Origin: Hydrogenedens sp964549105
GTDB lineage: Bacteria; Hydrogenedentota; Hydrogenedentia; Hydrogenedentales; Hydrogenedentaceae
NCBI GenBank assembly: GCA_964549105.1
Contig: CAZJTZ010000015.1
Coordinates: 9,301-73,300, forward strand
DNA: 64,000 bases
Direction of reading: 5' to 3'
Shown: one piece after another, positions 19,357-28,796 of the stretch
Position numbering within the stretch: the first letter of the stretch is position 1
Layout of the letters: the number at the start of each line of letters is the position of its first letter
The notes under the pieces: model-generated
The model's database searches: none
What the model saw: the letters and a program-made list of their open reading frames with translations, nothing else
Told to the model about the DNA's origin: nothing
Position numbers and translations under genes: made by a program

Positions 19357-20829
19357 ATGCTTTTTAACTCTGTCCATTTTGCTATATTTTTTCCAATTGC
19401 TGTTACGGTATATTTTTTATTACCCTACCGATTCCGTTGGGTGTGGTTGCTCCTTGCAAGTTATTACTTTTATATGGCATGGGTACCTATTTATGTATTG
19501 CTCTTGCTTACTACGACCTCAGTGGATTATTTCATCGGGCTATTATTAGGTAAAACGGAAGTAGAATATAAAAGGAAAATGATTCTCTCTGTTAGTTTAC
19601 TTATAAATCTTGGAATACTTTTTACTTTTAAGTATTACAATTTTTTTATGGACAGCATGGTAAAACTATCCGATTTTTTTAATGTCCCTTTAAACATTCA
19701 TTATTCTTCTTTGCTTTTGCCTATTGGAATTTCTTTTTATACATTTCAATCGTTAGCCTATACCATAGATGTTTATCGTAGAAAACTACCTCCTGAAAAG
19801 CATTTTGGTTATTTTGCGTTATATGTATGTTTTTTCCCTCAATTAGTAGCAGGACCAATAGAGAGAGCAGAATCTCTTATTCCCCAACTTAAACAATTTC
19901 ATGATTTTGATGTAAGGCGGTTTAGTGAGGGGTTAAAACTTATGGCATGGGGGTTATTTAAAAAAGTCGTAGTTGCAGACCGTCTGGGAATGATGTCTGC
20001 TTATGTTTTTGCCAATCCCCAATCTCATGAAGGTTTTGGACTCCTTATCGCTATACTTTTCTCAAGTTGGCAGATATACTGTGATTTTTCTGGCTATTCG
20101 GATATTGCCGTAGGTTCAGCAAAAATTTTAGGTATAAACTTAATCCAGAATTTTGAACGACCCTACTTCTCTCGGTCAACTCCAGAATTATGGCGAAGAT
20201 GGCATATTTCATTGATGAATTGGTTTCGTGACTATGTCTTCTTCCCTCTAGGAGGTAGCCGTTATGGCGTATTTAATACCTGTAAAAACTTAATAATTGT
20301 TTTCACATTAAGTGGCATCTGGCACGGAGCTAATTGGACTTATATATTCTGGGGGTTTTCGATGGGAGTATGTCTGGTAATTTCTTTATTAACAGGGGAT
20401 ATACGCAAAACAATTGTTAAGAAAATTGGCTTAACTCACTTTCCAAAAATTCATAAAGGAATACAAATCCTTATAACCTATTCTATCTTTTTATTCTTTG
20501 GTGTTTCATTTCGAGCAGAAAAAATAAGCGATGTGTTTTATATCTGGTCTCATTTATTAAAAGGTTGGACACACCCAACAAAGGGAATGGATTTTGACGA
20601 CTTTGTAGTCAGTTTAGGAATGCCTACGGAACAGGAATTCCATGTGGCTATTGTTGCTTTATTATTCCTGATAGCAGTAGAAGCATTTCAGGAGTTTGGT
20701 ATTTCTTTAAGAGAGAAATTTGAACAAAGAAACATGGTGATACGGTGGGCTGGATATTATCTTCTCCTATTTATACTCGCATTTTATGGCGTCTGGAATA
20801 GTTCACCCTTTATTTATTTTCAATTTTAA
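19357..20829 (+). CDS. MBOAT family O-acyltransferase (AlgI-like)
   Basis: Polytopic membrane protein of 490 residues with about ten hydrophobic segments. It opens with MLFNSVHFAIFFPIAV and contains FFPQLVAGPIERAESL and the catalytic-histidine block LSGIWHGANWTYIFWG near residue 324. AlgI/DltB/PatA-like proteins move acyl groups, usually acetyl, across the membrane onto exopolysaccharide, teichoic acid or peptidoglycan. The next gene, 9 bp away, encodes an SGNH-like partner. That is the usual two-gene arrangement in which the partner finishes the transfer in the periplasm. The target polymer is unknown. No ribosome binding site is seen at this ATG. Confidence 0.92.
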   Translation: MLFNSVHFAIFFPIAVTVYFLLPYRFRWVWLLLASYYFYMAWVPIYVLLLLTTTSVDYFIGLLLGKTEVEYKRKMILSVSLLINLGILFTFKYYNFFMDSMVKLSDFFNVPLNIHYSSLLLPIGISFYTFQSLAYTIDVYRRKLPPEKHFGYFALYVCFFPQLVAGPIERAESLIPQLKQFHDFDVRRFSEGLKLMAWGLFKKVVVADRLGMMSAYVFANPQSHEGFGLLIAILFSSWQIYCDFSGYSDIAVGSAKILGINLIQNFERPYFSRSTPELWRRWHISLMNWFRDYVFFPLGGSRYGVFNTCKNLIIVFTLSGIWHGANWTYIFWGFSMGVCLVISLLTGDIRKTIVKKIGLTHFPKIHKGIQILITYSIFLFFGVSFRAEKISDVFYIWSHLLKGWTHPTKGMDFDDFVVSLGMPTEQEFHVAIVALLFLIAVEAFQEFGISLREKFEQRNMVIRWAGYYLLLFILAFYGVWNSSPFIYFQF

Positions 20830-20838
20830 AGGAACATT

Positions 20839-21915
20839 ATGAGAAAATCATTTTGGCTAAATATACTTCCCATCATCTTATTACTTCCTTTCTTTCTGTT
20901 CTTTTTAGGTGTAAATATACTGGTTGACCCTTCGGGTTTATTGCGAAAATCTCAGGAGAAACAAATTGCACAGTGGCTTAATGAGGGTTATGGGGTCATA
21001 AATGCTATAAATGTAGATTATCGGAAAATAATAAAAGAACGAACACTCTCGTTGAATCGTAAACCAGATGTTGTGGTTCTCGGTTCAAGTCGTGCTATGG
21101 TTATAGATTCTTCATTCTTTCCAGACCAATTCTTGCTGAATTATAGCCTTCCTTCGGCTAATTTAGAAGACATTATCGTCAATTATCAAATTCTTTACGA
21201 ATCGAATAAACTTCCTAAAGAAATTATTTTGTGTCCTGACTTACACTACTTTAACGGATATGCCAAAAGTGCATTTCATTTCTACCAGGAATTTCAACAT
21301 GCCCTCGAAAGGATGCAAATAAAACAACACACGACTTTAACTGATGTAGTTGTTCAATGGATAGACCCCAGATATTTGCAAATCTTATCCCCTGGCTATT
21401 TTCACGAATCTATGCGCTACCTTCCTGCTTTAGTTGTAGGAAAACTTCCGCGTCCAGCACCTATAAAAGATTATGAGACTGAAGAGAAGGTTGTTCGCCC
21501 TGATGGAAGTATTATTTATGAATCCTCCCGTAAGCAGAAGACACAACGCGAAGTTGAATTAAAAGCAGAAAGATATGCTTTCAAGCACCCTGAAGGATTG
21601 GTCAACTATAGGAATTTAGACTCTACGCGAAAGATAATTTTTGAAAAATTTCTCAAAATGGTAAAGGAAGACGGTGTTCAGGTAAAAGTAATTCTGATAC
21701 CTATCCATCCTCGTTCCTATGAAATTTTATGTCAGAACAAAATATACAAAATTATTATTGATGTTGAAAAATGTATGAAAGATGTTTTTACTTCTCTGGA
21801 TATACCCTTTTATGGAAGTTATGATGCCTTAAAATGTGGATGCGCTCCAACCGATTTTTATGATGCCGTCCATGCTAAACCCGAAGCAATAAAAAGAATC
21901 TTAAATTCTCCTTAA
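20839..21915 (+). CDS. SGNH-like partner of MBOAT acyltransferase (AlgX/DltD/DUF1574-like)
   Basis: 358 residues with an N-terminal membrane helix (residues 8-27), the rest probably periplasmic. The block GSSRAM (residue ~83) matches the nucleophile block of SGNH proteins, and DAVHAKPEA near the C-terminus supplies the Asp-x-x-His pair. Such proteins work with AlgI-type MBOAT proteins in O-acetylating cell-surface polymers. A middle charged segment (SSRKQKTQREVELKAER) is unusual and may be a coiled extension. The start follows AAAGGAA. The 3' end overlaps the convergent phosphatase gene by 15 bp. Confidence 0.82.
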   Translation: MRKSFWLNILPIILLLPFFLFFLGVNILVDPSGLLRKSQEKQIAQWLNEGYGVINAINVDYRKIIKERTLSLNRKPDVVVLGSSRAMVIDSSFFPDQFLLNYSLPSANLEDIIVNYQILYESNKLPKEIILCPDLHYFNGYAKSAFHFYQEFQHALERMQIKQHTTLTDVVVQWIDPRYLQILSPGYFHESMRYLPALVVGKLPRPAPIKDYETEEKVVRPDGSIIYESSRKQKTQREVELKAERYAFKHPEGLVNYRNLDSTRKIIFEKFLKMVKEDGVQVKVILIPIHPRSYEILCQNKIYKIIIDVEKCMKDVFTSLDIPFYGSYDALKCGCAPTDFYDAVHAKPEAIKRILNSP

Positions 21916-22728
21916 TTCCTCATATTTCTCCAGAGATTTGTTAATAACCTGAAGTAATTCCTCATGAATATAGCCATTGGAAGCAATAATTCCCTTATTA
22001 TCCCCAAATAGTTGAAGAGGTGAGCCATCTGTCTGGGTGATTTTTCCACCTGCCTCTTCAAGAATCAATTGCCCACTGGCATAATCCCAGGGTCGCAAGG
22101 AAGCATGGACATATCCATCTGCAATCCCTAAAGATACCTGAACTAATGATAAAATCGCAGAACCCATACACCTAACTTGACCTACAGTTAGAAGGGGTTC
22201 AATAAAGTAAAGTAACCTTTCTTTCCTTAAAGACCTCTTACCAAAATCAAGATGTATGCAACTTTCACTCAATCTCTCTTTTTTAGAAACCTGCATTCTA
22301 TTTCCATTACCAAAAGCACCACTTCCTTTTTCTGCAAAAAACATATCACCTGTGATAGGTACCAGAACCCCTGAACTTAACAATTCCCTTTTATTCGCAA
22401 AAGCAACGGCTACCACAAAGGCAGGAAAATAACTCCGAACAAAATTAGCCGTGCCATCAATGGGGTCTATTATCCACGCACGACCTTCGTAATTTTCAGG
22501 ATAATTGGATAATCCTGCTTCCTCTCCAACAACGATATCATCAGGAAATTCTGCCTTAACCCTTTTAACAAAAGATTTTTGGACAAAAAGGTCAACCTCC
22601 GTTAGAAAATCTGTCTCATCTTTTTTTGTAGATACAGTAACTTCTTCCTTCTTTTTATACATATCTACAATATAAGATGAAATTTCTCCCATAAACTCTT
22701 TTATTAACTCAATCTCTGCTTTTTTCAT
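21901..22728 (-). CDS. Inositol-1-monophosphatase family phosphatase (SuhB-like)
   Basis: Mg-dependent, Li-sensitive sugar phosphatase fold, 275 residues. Metal ligands are visible: the Glu-Glu of VVGEEAG, WIIDPIDGTANF with the two Asp residues, and WDYASG near the C-terminus. Members hydrolyse inositol phosphates, fructose-1,6-bisphosphate, PAP or histidinol phosphate, and family membership alone does not choose between them. The start is set at the second ATG (22728), which has AAAGGA eight bases upstream; the ATG at 22734 is too close to that site. It overlaps the convergent SGNH-like gene at the 3' end. Confidence 0.93.
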   Translation of the reverse strand: MKKAEIELIKEFMGEISSYIVDMYKKKEEVTVSTKKDETDFLTEVDLFVQKSFVKRVKAEFPDDIVVGEEAGLSNYPENYEGRAWIIDPIDGTANFVRSYFPAFVVAVAFANKRELLSSGVLVPITGDMFFAEKGSGAFGNGNRMQVSKKERLSESCIHLDFGKRSLRKERLLYFIEPLLTVGQVRCMGSAILSLVQVSLGIADGYVHASLRPWDYASGQLILEEAGGKITQTDGSPLQLFGDNKGIIASNGYIHEELLQVINKSLEKYEELRRI

Positions 22729-22734
22729 AGCCAT

Positions 22735-23072
22735 AATCCTTTTATTTATTGCGGTATTATAACCCTATTATTTTCCAAAGACAAAAGAAATGGGACATAT
22801 AGAAAGTGTGATTATCACTTGAACAAGGTTTACACTGTAAATAAGAATATTTCTACTGTTTTTTTGAGGCTTGGCAAAATTACCTAATTTTAACTTTCTA
22901 AATAGTTCCACACCCTACAAATCTCCTTATAGTATTTTAGCAAAATGTAGTAAACAAGAAAGTAAAGCATAAGATTTGTGTTCTTTTATTACTTTTTATA
23001 CAAACTTTGCTTTATTACCCCATTTTTAGATAAAATATCAATTTAATTTAAACTGGATATGTAAGGACTATT
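22735..23072. other. Divergent intergenic region between phosphatase gene and ybaB
   Basis: 338 AT-rich bases with no supported gene. The right end carries the candidate ybaB promoter described separately. The left end should hold the promoter of the minus-strand phosphatase gene. I see no tRNA-like structure, no long hairpin and no repeat. Confidence 0.6.
23007..23036 (+). promoter_or_regulatory. Candidate promoter for the ybaB-fmt-rsmB-PASTA-rpe run
   Basis: TTGCTT at 23007-23012 and TAAAAT at 23031-23036 with an 18-base spacer. Each hexamer differs from consensus at one or two positions. It lies 36 bases before the ybaB start. Confidence 0.5.
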
Positions 23073-23411
23073 ATGCTTAATTTTAAAGATTTTTCCCAGT
23101 TGGGTGGACTGTTAAAAGAAGCTGTGCAAGTCAAACAAAAGATTGAGTCTTTGAAAGAAGATTTAGCCAAATTAGAAATTGAAGGTGAAGCAGGTGGAGG
23201 ACTGGTAAAGGTAAAAATGAATGGAAAATTTGAAGTTATAAGTATATCTCTTTCCGATGAACTGTTTGCGGAGGGGATGAACGATAAATCTTTAATGGAA
23301 GCACTTATACTATCTGCCTTTAATGTAACCTCTGAAAAAGTAAAGGCTATCGCTAAAGAGAAAATGAAAGAGATAACAGGCGGCATTGAAATCCCGGGAA
23401 TGATAGATTAG
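23073..23411 (+). CDS. ybaB: YbaB/EbfC family nucleoid-associated protein
   Basis: Small DNA-binding dimer of 112 residues, the family norm. The N-terminal helical part (LLKEAVQVKQKIESLKEDL) leads to the conserved GGGLVKVKMNGK strand segment and ISLSDE. Family members coat DNA and influence gene expression. It is often found next to dnaX and recR; neither is here. Its stop codon overlaps the GTG start of fmt, so it leads the translation operon. Confidence 0.93.
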   Translation: MLNFKDFSQLGGLLKEAVQVKQKIESLKEDLAKLEIEGEAGGGLVKVKMNGKFEVISISLSDELFAEGMNDKSLMEALILSAFNVTSEKVKAIAKEKMKEITGGIEIPGMID

Positions 23412-24370
23412 TGAAAATACTCTTTTTTGGCACACCGGAAATTGCAATCCCATCTTTACAAAAGATTCACACTCATTACTCTGTTGTAGGAGTAGTATGT
23501 CAACCTGATAGACCCAGGGGTAGACACCTTCGGCTTACTCCTCCACCTATTAAAGTAGAAGCAGAAAAATTAGGTATTCCTGTTTTCCAACCTGAAAAGG
23601 TCAATGACGCTCACTCCTTACAAGTTTTCAAAGAACTTCAACCAGACCTTGGAGTAGTAGTTGCTTATGGTCGTCTTTTAAAAGAAGATTTACTAAAACT
23701 TCCTTCATTGGGATACATTATAAATTTACATCCAAGTCTCCTGCCGAGATGGAGAGGTCCTTCCCCTATTCAGACAGCGATATTAGAAGGAGATACTGAA
23801 ACAGGTGTAACTATAATAAAAATATCTATGGAGATGGATGCAGGGGACATTTTGTTACAAAAACGGACAAATATAGATATTAACGAGAACGCTGAAGAAC
23901 TTTCTCACAGACTATCCATTCTGGGAGCAGATTTACTAATTGAAGCCATTGGGCTTATTGAAAGAGGAAAGGCTATTTTTATTCCACAAGATAGTTCAAA
24001 GGCTACATATTGTCATCTTATCGAAAAGAAAGACGGTATAATTCATTGGGCTTTGCCTGCATTAAGGATACATAACTGTGTTCGGGGATGTTTACCCTGG
24101 CCTATCGCATTTACAAAATTCAAGGATGATATAGTAAGAATACATAAAACAGAATTGGTAGAGATAGAAGATAATGCTTATAAGGATAAAAAGCCGGGAA
24201 CCATAGTGGATATTCTCAAAGATAAATGTATAGTAAAAACGGGGAAGGGACTCATTGGAATTTGCACCCTTCAAGCCCCAAATAGGAAACCTTTGCCTTT
24301 CAATGAGTATATTAATGGTAAACCCATGTGTATAGATGAAGTCTTTGAGGATTTTTTAGAAGATGGCTAA
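23411..24370 (+). CDS. fmt: Methionyl-tRNA formyltransferase
   Basis: Transfers a formyl group from 10-formyl-THF to initiator Met-tRNA. 319 residues. The N-terminal Rossmann-like domain begins MKILFFGTPEIAIPSL. The formyl-THF site is HPSLLPRWRGPSPI, with the catalytic Asn-His-Asp set in NLHPSLLP and MDAGDIL. A C-terminal OB-like domain follows. The GTG start shares bases with the ybaB stop, and the 3' end overlaps rsmB by 8 bp, so translation is coupled on both sides. Confidence 0.96.
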   Translation: MKILFFGTPEIAIPSLQKIHTHYSVVGVVCQPDRPRGRHLRLTPPPIKVEAEKLGIPVFQPEKVNDAHSLQVFKELQPDLGVVVAYGRLLKEDLLKLPSLGYIINLHPSLLPRWRGPSPIQTAILEGDTETGVTIIKISMEMDAGDILLQKRTNIDINENAEELSHRLSILGADLLIEAIGLIERGKAIFIPQDSSKATYCHLIEKKDGIIHWALPALRIHNCVRGCLPWPIAFTKFKDDIVRIHKTELVEIEDNAYKDKKPGTIVDILKDKCIVKTGKGLIGICTLQAPNRKPLPFNEYINGKPMCIDEVFEDFLEDG

Positions 24371-25706
24371 AACTAAAAATGTAGACATAGTTCGTGTAGG
24401 TGCAATAAACACCTTCTTACGGTGGGAGTCAAGTAAATTACCCATAGATGAATGTATTTCGAGAACACTTAAACGGAAAAATTACAGTACAAGAGGTCGC
24501 CGTTTCTTTGCACACCTTGTCTATGGAACGGTTCGAAATCTCAATCTTCTTGATTACATCCTTTCCAAACATCTTGACTATCCACTGGAAACACTCCCTC
24601 GACCCATTCTTTACATATTAAGAATGGCCGTATTCCAACTTTATTTTTGTAATACGGTAACTATTCCGGCTGCGGTACATACATCTGTAGACCTTGCTCA
24701 TGTATTTACTCATGCTGGATTAGCCCGGATGGTAAATGCTGTTCTTCGTAAACTCCCTGAAACATTTGAAGATATTCCCTTACCCTCTAAAGAAGACAAT
24801 CTTTTTGATTATCTCTCTATTCGCTATTCCATACCTGATTGGATTCTCAATGAGTTTGCACGAAGATTTGGTGAATCTAATGTAGAAGAGTTTGCACTTT
24901 CCGTATCAGAAGTGCCTTATCTATCCATACGCACCAATACCATGCTCATAACTCGAGACAATTTGGAAAAGAGATTGAAAAATATTGGGATAGAGACACA
25001 ACACCTCACACCTATTCCTGAGGAATTGTCATTAAATTCAACCTATTTATTATCAGACTGCCCTTTAATGAAACAGGGATTATATACTATACAGGACCCC
25101 GCTTCAATGCTTATTGCTCATGCGTTAAATCCTCAAAAAGATGAAACTATTTTAGATATTTGTTCTGCTCCTGGCACAAAGACTACCCATATTGCAGAAC
25201 TTACGCAAAACGAGGCTAAAATCTTTTCCGTGGAGATTCATCCTGGTCGGATACAACGCATATATGAAAACATTCAAAGACTCAAATGTGATAACATTTT
25301 TCCTCTCTGTTCAAGCGGTACATCTTTGCCCTTTCCTGATGAAACTTTTGACCGAGTTTTGTTAGATGCTCCCTGTTCAGGTTTAGGAACATTGAGAAAA
25401 AATCCAGATATAAAATATAATATTAAGAAAGACGCTGTTACGCGACTTGCTAAACTACAAAAATCCATTCTCTTTGAGGCATATCGAGTATGTAAAAAGG
25501 GTGGGATTATAGTATATTCTGTATGTACTTTTACTGAAGATGAAACCGTTCAAGTCGCTAATGAGTTTATTAATGAGAAAAAAGTAATATTAATAGATGC
25601 TCCGGAGTTACTTAGCCCGTGGAAAATTCAAACAGGACAATACCAGACCCTACCCCAAAAAAATCTTTGGGATGGCTTTTTCTTGTCAATATTTCAAAAG
25701 CCGTAG
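24363..25706 (+). CDS. rsmB: 16S rRNA (cytosine-967-C5) methyltransferase RsmB
   Basis: 447 residues: an N-terminal NusB-like RNA-binding domain (to about residue 145), then a SAM-dependent methyltransferase. Visible motifs are DICSAPGTKTTH (SAM loop), DAPCSGLGTLRKNPD with one catalytic cysteine near 337, and YSVCTFTEDE with the second near 388. Both cysteines needed by m5C RNA methyltransferases are present. The reading frame overlaps the next gene by 88 bp if that gene starts at its GTG. Confidence 0.95.
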   Translation: MAKTKNVDIVRVGAINTFLRWESSKLPIDECISRTLKRKNYSTRGRRFFAHLVYGTVRNLNLLDYILSKHLDYPLETLPRPILYILRMAVFQLYFCNTVTIPAAVHTSVDLAHVFTHAGLARMVNAVLRKLPETFEDIPLPSKEDNLFDYLSIRYSIPDWILNEFARRFGESNVEEFALSVSEVPYLSIRTNTMLITRDNLEKRLKNIGIETQHLTPIPEELSLNSTYLLSDCPLMKQGLYTIQDPASMLIAHALNPQKDETILDICSAPGTKTTHIAELTQNEAKIFSVEIHPGRIQRIYENIQRLKCDNIFPLCSSGTSLPFPDETFDRVLLDAPCSGLGTLRKNPDIKYNIKKDAVTRLAKLQKSILFEAYRVCKKGGIIVYSVCTFTEDETVQVANEFINEKKVILIDAPELLSPWKIQTGQYQTLPQKNLWDGFFLSIFQKP

Positions 25707-26764
25707 TTTATACTGTCCTATTTTTTTTTAATTTAATCTTATGGCTAATGCAATGGTCGTTAGCCTTACTTGTATTTGTAGGGATAATGGCAGGGGCAGG
25801 TTATTATGTGTATACCCAGGCACTTAGCGGAGGGAAATATGTGACAGTTCCCAAAATTACGGATATTCCAGTGATGGAAGCATCTAAAAAACTTTTTGAA
25901 GCAGGTCTTGAATTGGGGCCCTATATCCCTGTAGTGCATGATTCTATTCCCAAATACTATGTAATAAGTCAAAAACCAGAAGCAGGTAAGGTCGTAAGGC
26001 TGGGGAGAAAAGTTTTTCCTGTTGTAAGTGCAGGACCTCCAAATGAAAAAGTTCCAGATTTAAGAGGTAAAACGCTTGAAGAGGCTCAAAAAGTAATTGA
26101 GTCTAATAGTAGATTTAAATTAGGGAATATCGCACGCATTAGCCGTGAAGAACCACCCGAAACAGTAATTTCCCAGGACCCACCTCCAGATACAGAAGTA
26201 GCAGAAGGGACTCTAATTAATTTACTTATTAGTGCAGGGACTCAGGTCGAGACACTAATTATGCCCAATATTGTAGGAAAAACCATTCAGGAAGCAGAAG
26301 AATTGTTAAAACCGTTCAATGTAGAATTAGTGCCCAATGTGGTTGACGCACCTGAATCTGCACCTGATATAATTTTAGAGCAAGACCCTGCACCTGACAC
26401 TCCTATCGTTCGTGGACAGATGGTTATTTATACGATAAAAAATTCTGGGACTACTCCTTTGCCTGATGCTCGCTACCAGGCAGAAGTAACATACACTATG
26501 AATGAGGACTGGGCAGCCAAAGAAGTTCGAGTGGAACTGGTTGACAGGCACGGAAACCGTGAAACAGTGTGGTATAAACCAAGACTTTATGATACCCTTT
26601 CACAAATAAGATATGTCCGGGGAACACCCTTAAACATAAAAGTTACCTACATAAGTAAAGCATTTGTGGAAATTTTTATTGACAATATAAAGGTTACATC
26701 TTTTGAATTAGAAGGTGGAAATCCTCCTCGTTTGTTGCAACCACAAACATCATATAGTCAATAA
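25619..26764 (+). CDS. Membrane-anchored PASTA-domain protein without kinase domain
   Basis: 381 residues: a short cytoplasmic N-terminus, hydrophobic stretches at about 24-62, then three PASTA domains (about 62-128, 129-198 and 200-270). The last is followed by a beta-rich C-terminal domain of about 100 residues of unknown type. PASTA hallmarks are VPDLRGKTLEEAQKVI, MPNIVGKTIQEAEELL and the recurring SQDPPPDTEV pattern. PASTA domains bind peptidoglycan fragments or unlinked beta-lactam-like ligands. In Firmicutes the rsmB-(phosphatase)-PASTA kinase-rsgA-rpe order is common. Here the kinase and phosphatase are absent and only the sensor part remains between rsmB and rpe. The GTG start at 25619 has GGAG 11 bases upstream but overlaps rsmB; a start near 25748 (ATG) is the alternative. 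Confidence 0.88.
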   Translation: MENSNRTIPDPTPKKSLGWLFLVNISKAVVYTVLFFFNLILWLMQWSLALLVFVGIMAGAGYYVYTQALSGGKYVTVPKITDIPVMEASKKLFEAGLELGPYIPVVHDSIPKYYVISQKPEAGKVVRLGRKVFPVVSAGPPNEKVPDLRGKTLEEAQKVIESNSRFKLGNIARISREEPPETVISQDPPPDTEVAEGTLINLLISAGTQVETLIMPNIVGKTIQEAEELLKPFNVELVPNVVDAPESAPDIILEQDPAPDTPIVRGQMVIYTIKNSGTTPLPDARYQAEVTYTMNEDWAAKEVRVELVDRHGNRETVWYKPRLYDTLSQIRYVRGTPLNIKVTYISKAFVEIFIDNIKVTSFELEGGNPPRLLQPQTSYSQ

Positions 26765-26802
26765 ACATTACATTTAACCTAATTTTGGAGATTGAAAAAA
26801 AT

Positions 26803-27477
26803 ATGGATACAATCACAAGGGAAAAACTAAAAGTCAAAATTTCTCCTTCGGTCTTATCATGTGATTTTAGTAAAATGGGTAACGAAATTACGCAATTGAT
26901 TGACTCAGGAGCAGACTATATTCACTTTGATGTTATGGATGGACACTTTGTTCCCAATATCACAATAGGACCTCCCATTGTCGCTGCATTACGCCCATTC
27001 TGCACCGTGCCAATGGATGTTCACCTTATGATAGATAATCCCGAAGAATATGTGGACTCTTTTGCCGATGCAGGAGCAGATATTATAACGGTTCATATTG
27101 AAGCGACACATCATCCCCATAGACTTATACAACATATTAAAGAGATAGGCTGTAAGGCAGGAATCGTGCTTAACCCCGCCACATCAGAAAGCCGCATAGA
27201 ATTTCTGGTAGAAGAAGTAGATACGGTCCTTGTTATGACGGTGAATCCTGGATTTGGAGGACAAAAGTTTATTCCTGACATGCTCCGAAAAATTAAGGCT
27301 ATTCGTGCTATGATTGGGGACCGGGACATAGAAGTTGATGGCGGAATTGATGAACACACAGCCCCCGAGGTCGTTAAAGCAGGTGCTAATGTTTTAGTTG
27401 CAGGCTCTTATGTATTTAACCATTCTTCATATAAAACAGCCATTAAAAAATTGAGAGAAAGTATAAATTTTACTTGA
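26803..27477 (+). CDS. rpe: Ribulose-phosphate 3-epimerase
   Basis: Pentose-phosphate and Calvin-type TIM-barrel enzyme of 224 residues interconverting ribulose-5-phosphate and xylulose-5-phosphate. Motifs are ISPSVLSCDF, FDVMDGHFVPN (catalytic Asp and metal His), DVHLMI, VNPGFGGQKF and VDGGID with the second catalytic Asp. The ATG at 26803 is chosen because TTTGGAG lies 12 bases upstream; an earlier TTG at 26785 overlaps that site. It closes the ybaB-fmt-rsmB-PASTA run. Confidence 0.95.
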   Translation: MDTITREKLKVKISPSVLSCDFSKMGNEITQLIDSGADYIHFDVMDGHFVPNITIGPPIVAALRPFCTVPMDVHLMIDNPEEYVDSFADAGADIITVHIEATHHPHRLIQHIKEIGCKAGIVLNPATSESRIEFLVEEVDTVLVMTVNPGFGGQKFIPDMLRKIKAIRAMIGDRDIEVDGGIDEHTAPEVVKAGANVLVAGSYVFNHSSYKTAIKKLRESINFT

Positions 27478-27502
27478 CTTTTATAATTTTTTAGAGTATA
27501 TT
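27474..27502 (+). promoter_or_regulatory. Candidate sigma70 promoter for the lipoprotein gene
   Basis: TTGACT (27474-27479) and TATATT (27497-27502) with a 17-base spacer. The -35 element overlaps the rpe stop codon. Transcription would start about 47 bases before the ATG at 27556. Confidence 0.6.
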
Positions 27503-27555
27503 TAGAATTAGAGTATTTAAGTTAAGTATAAATTATTAAAAGAAGGGTGGTTAAT

Positions 27556-28716
27556 ATGAGAAAGCCTTTACTGCTATTTATAGCAACAATAACCGCAATC
27601 TTTCTTGCAGGTTGTCCAGATAATGGAGTAATAAGAGATGGTGTTGTGGTTGTTGACCAATTACCTGGTGTGTCTGTATCTTCGGTAACACCTGATAGAG
27701 TTACTTTAAGTTCGGGAGAAGCCGTACCCATAACAACTGGGGACATTATTGTTGGACAATATGGAGATACAGGTTATCTGAGAAAGGTAACGGCAGTGGG
27801 ACAAAAGGGAACAGAGGTCGTAGCAGTAACAGAACCTGCGTCATTAGAAGATGCTGTTCAAGATGGAATGTTGATGGCAAGTGTAAAATTTGATGTGAAT
27901 GATTTTGTCAAAGCAGGTGCTCTCCCCAAAAATGCAAAGGCAACTATTGTTGACTTCAGTGGTAAAGAAATTTATCGCGGGAATGGAGTTCTAATTACTG
28001 TTGATAAAGGCATATTGGATTGCACACCTCAAGTTGCAATTGCTGCGGATTATAAATCTTTCCAATTAAATAATTTTAATTTTACTGCTTCTGGAACTAT
28101 TACATTAACCCTCGATTTGAAGGTTGCTTTAGATAATCAAACACCTATTTCTCAGGAGTGGGACATTATCCCTCCTATAGTGCATCCTTTTGTAGCCAAT
28201 ATAGGTCCTGTGCCTATTTATGGTAGAGTAACTCTTCGTTTTCCATTTGGCTTAATTGGACAAATGACAGGCGATACAAGTGTAAAATCTGGTTTTGATA
28301 TTCAAGATACATTTACATTAAGAGCCATATATCAAGAGGGGAACTGGGACAATTCTAAAGCCGATTTAGTTAACCTTACATTTGATGGACATCCTCTTGC
28401 ATGGAACATTGACATTGGTGGCACAGCACAAGCATATATAAAAACCATTCTTGAATTGACACTTTACGAATCCGCAGAAGCAGAAGTTTTTGCAAAGCCC
28501 TATCTTACCTCCAATATTCATGTATTCCCATCCCCAGCAAGTATTGAAATCGTTGGCGGTATAGATGCTGGTGCTTATGCAGGTTTAAGTGTTTTAGGAC
28601 ATAATATTGTTGGTAAAAATTTCTATTGGAATGGTCCAAACAAATTATTATATCGTGGTGCTCAAGATTATTCCGACCCATTACCCTGGACAAGTGGTTC
28701 TATAGATTTGTGGTAA
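27556..28716 (+). CDS. Lipoprotein of unknown function
   Basis: 386 residues with a lipoprotein signal: MRKPLLLF, a hydrophobic core, then LAGC at about residue 18-21, where the Cys would be lipidated. The mature protein is predicted mostly beta-strand, with an N-terminal region (PGVSVSSVTPDRVTLSSGE) followed by ITTGDIIVGQYGDTGYLRKV. I do not recognise a catalytic family. The start is the ATG preceded by AAGGGTGG; an upstream in-frame GTG lies inside that site. The gene has its own promoter and a strong terminator, so it is a single-gene transcript. Confidence 0.85.
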   Translation: MRKPLLLFIATITAIFLAGCPDNGVIRDGVVVVDQLPGVSVSSVTPDRVTLSSGEAVPITTGDIIVGQYGDTGYLRKVTAVGQKGTEVVAVTEPASLEDAVQDGMLMASVKFDVNDFVKAGALPKNAKATIVDFSGKEIYRGNGVLITVDKGILDCTPQVAIAADYKSFQLNNFNFTASGTITLTLDLKVALDNQTPISQEWDIIPPIVHPFVANIGPVPIYGRVTLRFPFGLIGQMTGDTSVKSGFDIQDTFTLRAIYQEGNWDNSKADLVNLTFDGHPLAWNIDIGGTAQAYIKTILELTLYESAEAEVFAKPYLTSNIHVFPSPASIEIVGGIDAGAYAGLSVLGHNIVGKNFYWNGPNKLLYRGAQDYSDPLPWTSGSIDLW

Positions 28717-28736
28717 ATAACAATTAAATATATGAC

Positions 28737-28776
28737 AAAAAATGTGACTTGAGCAAGTGTTCAGGTCACATTTTTT
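28737..28776 (+). terminator. Rho-independent terminator after the lipoprotein gene
   Basis: An inverted repeat with left arm AAAAAATGTGACTTGA and right arm TCAGGTCACATTTTTT surrounds a loop of about eight bases and ends in a run of T. The A-tract on the left makes it plausible in both directions. Confidence 0.85.
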
Positions 28777-28796
28777 ATTAGTGCAATTGATAATAT

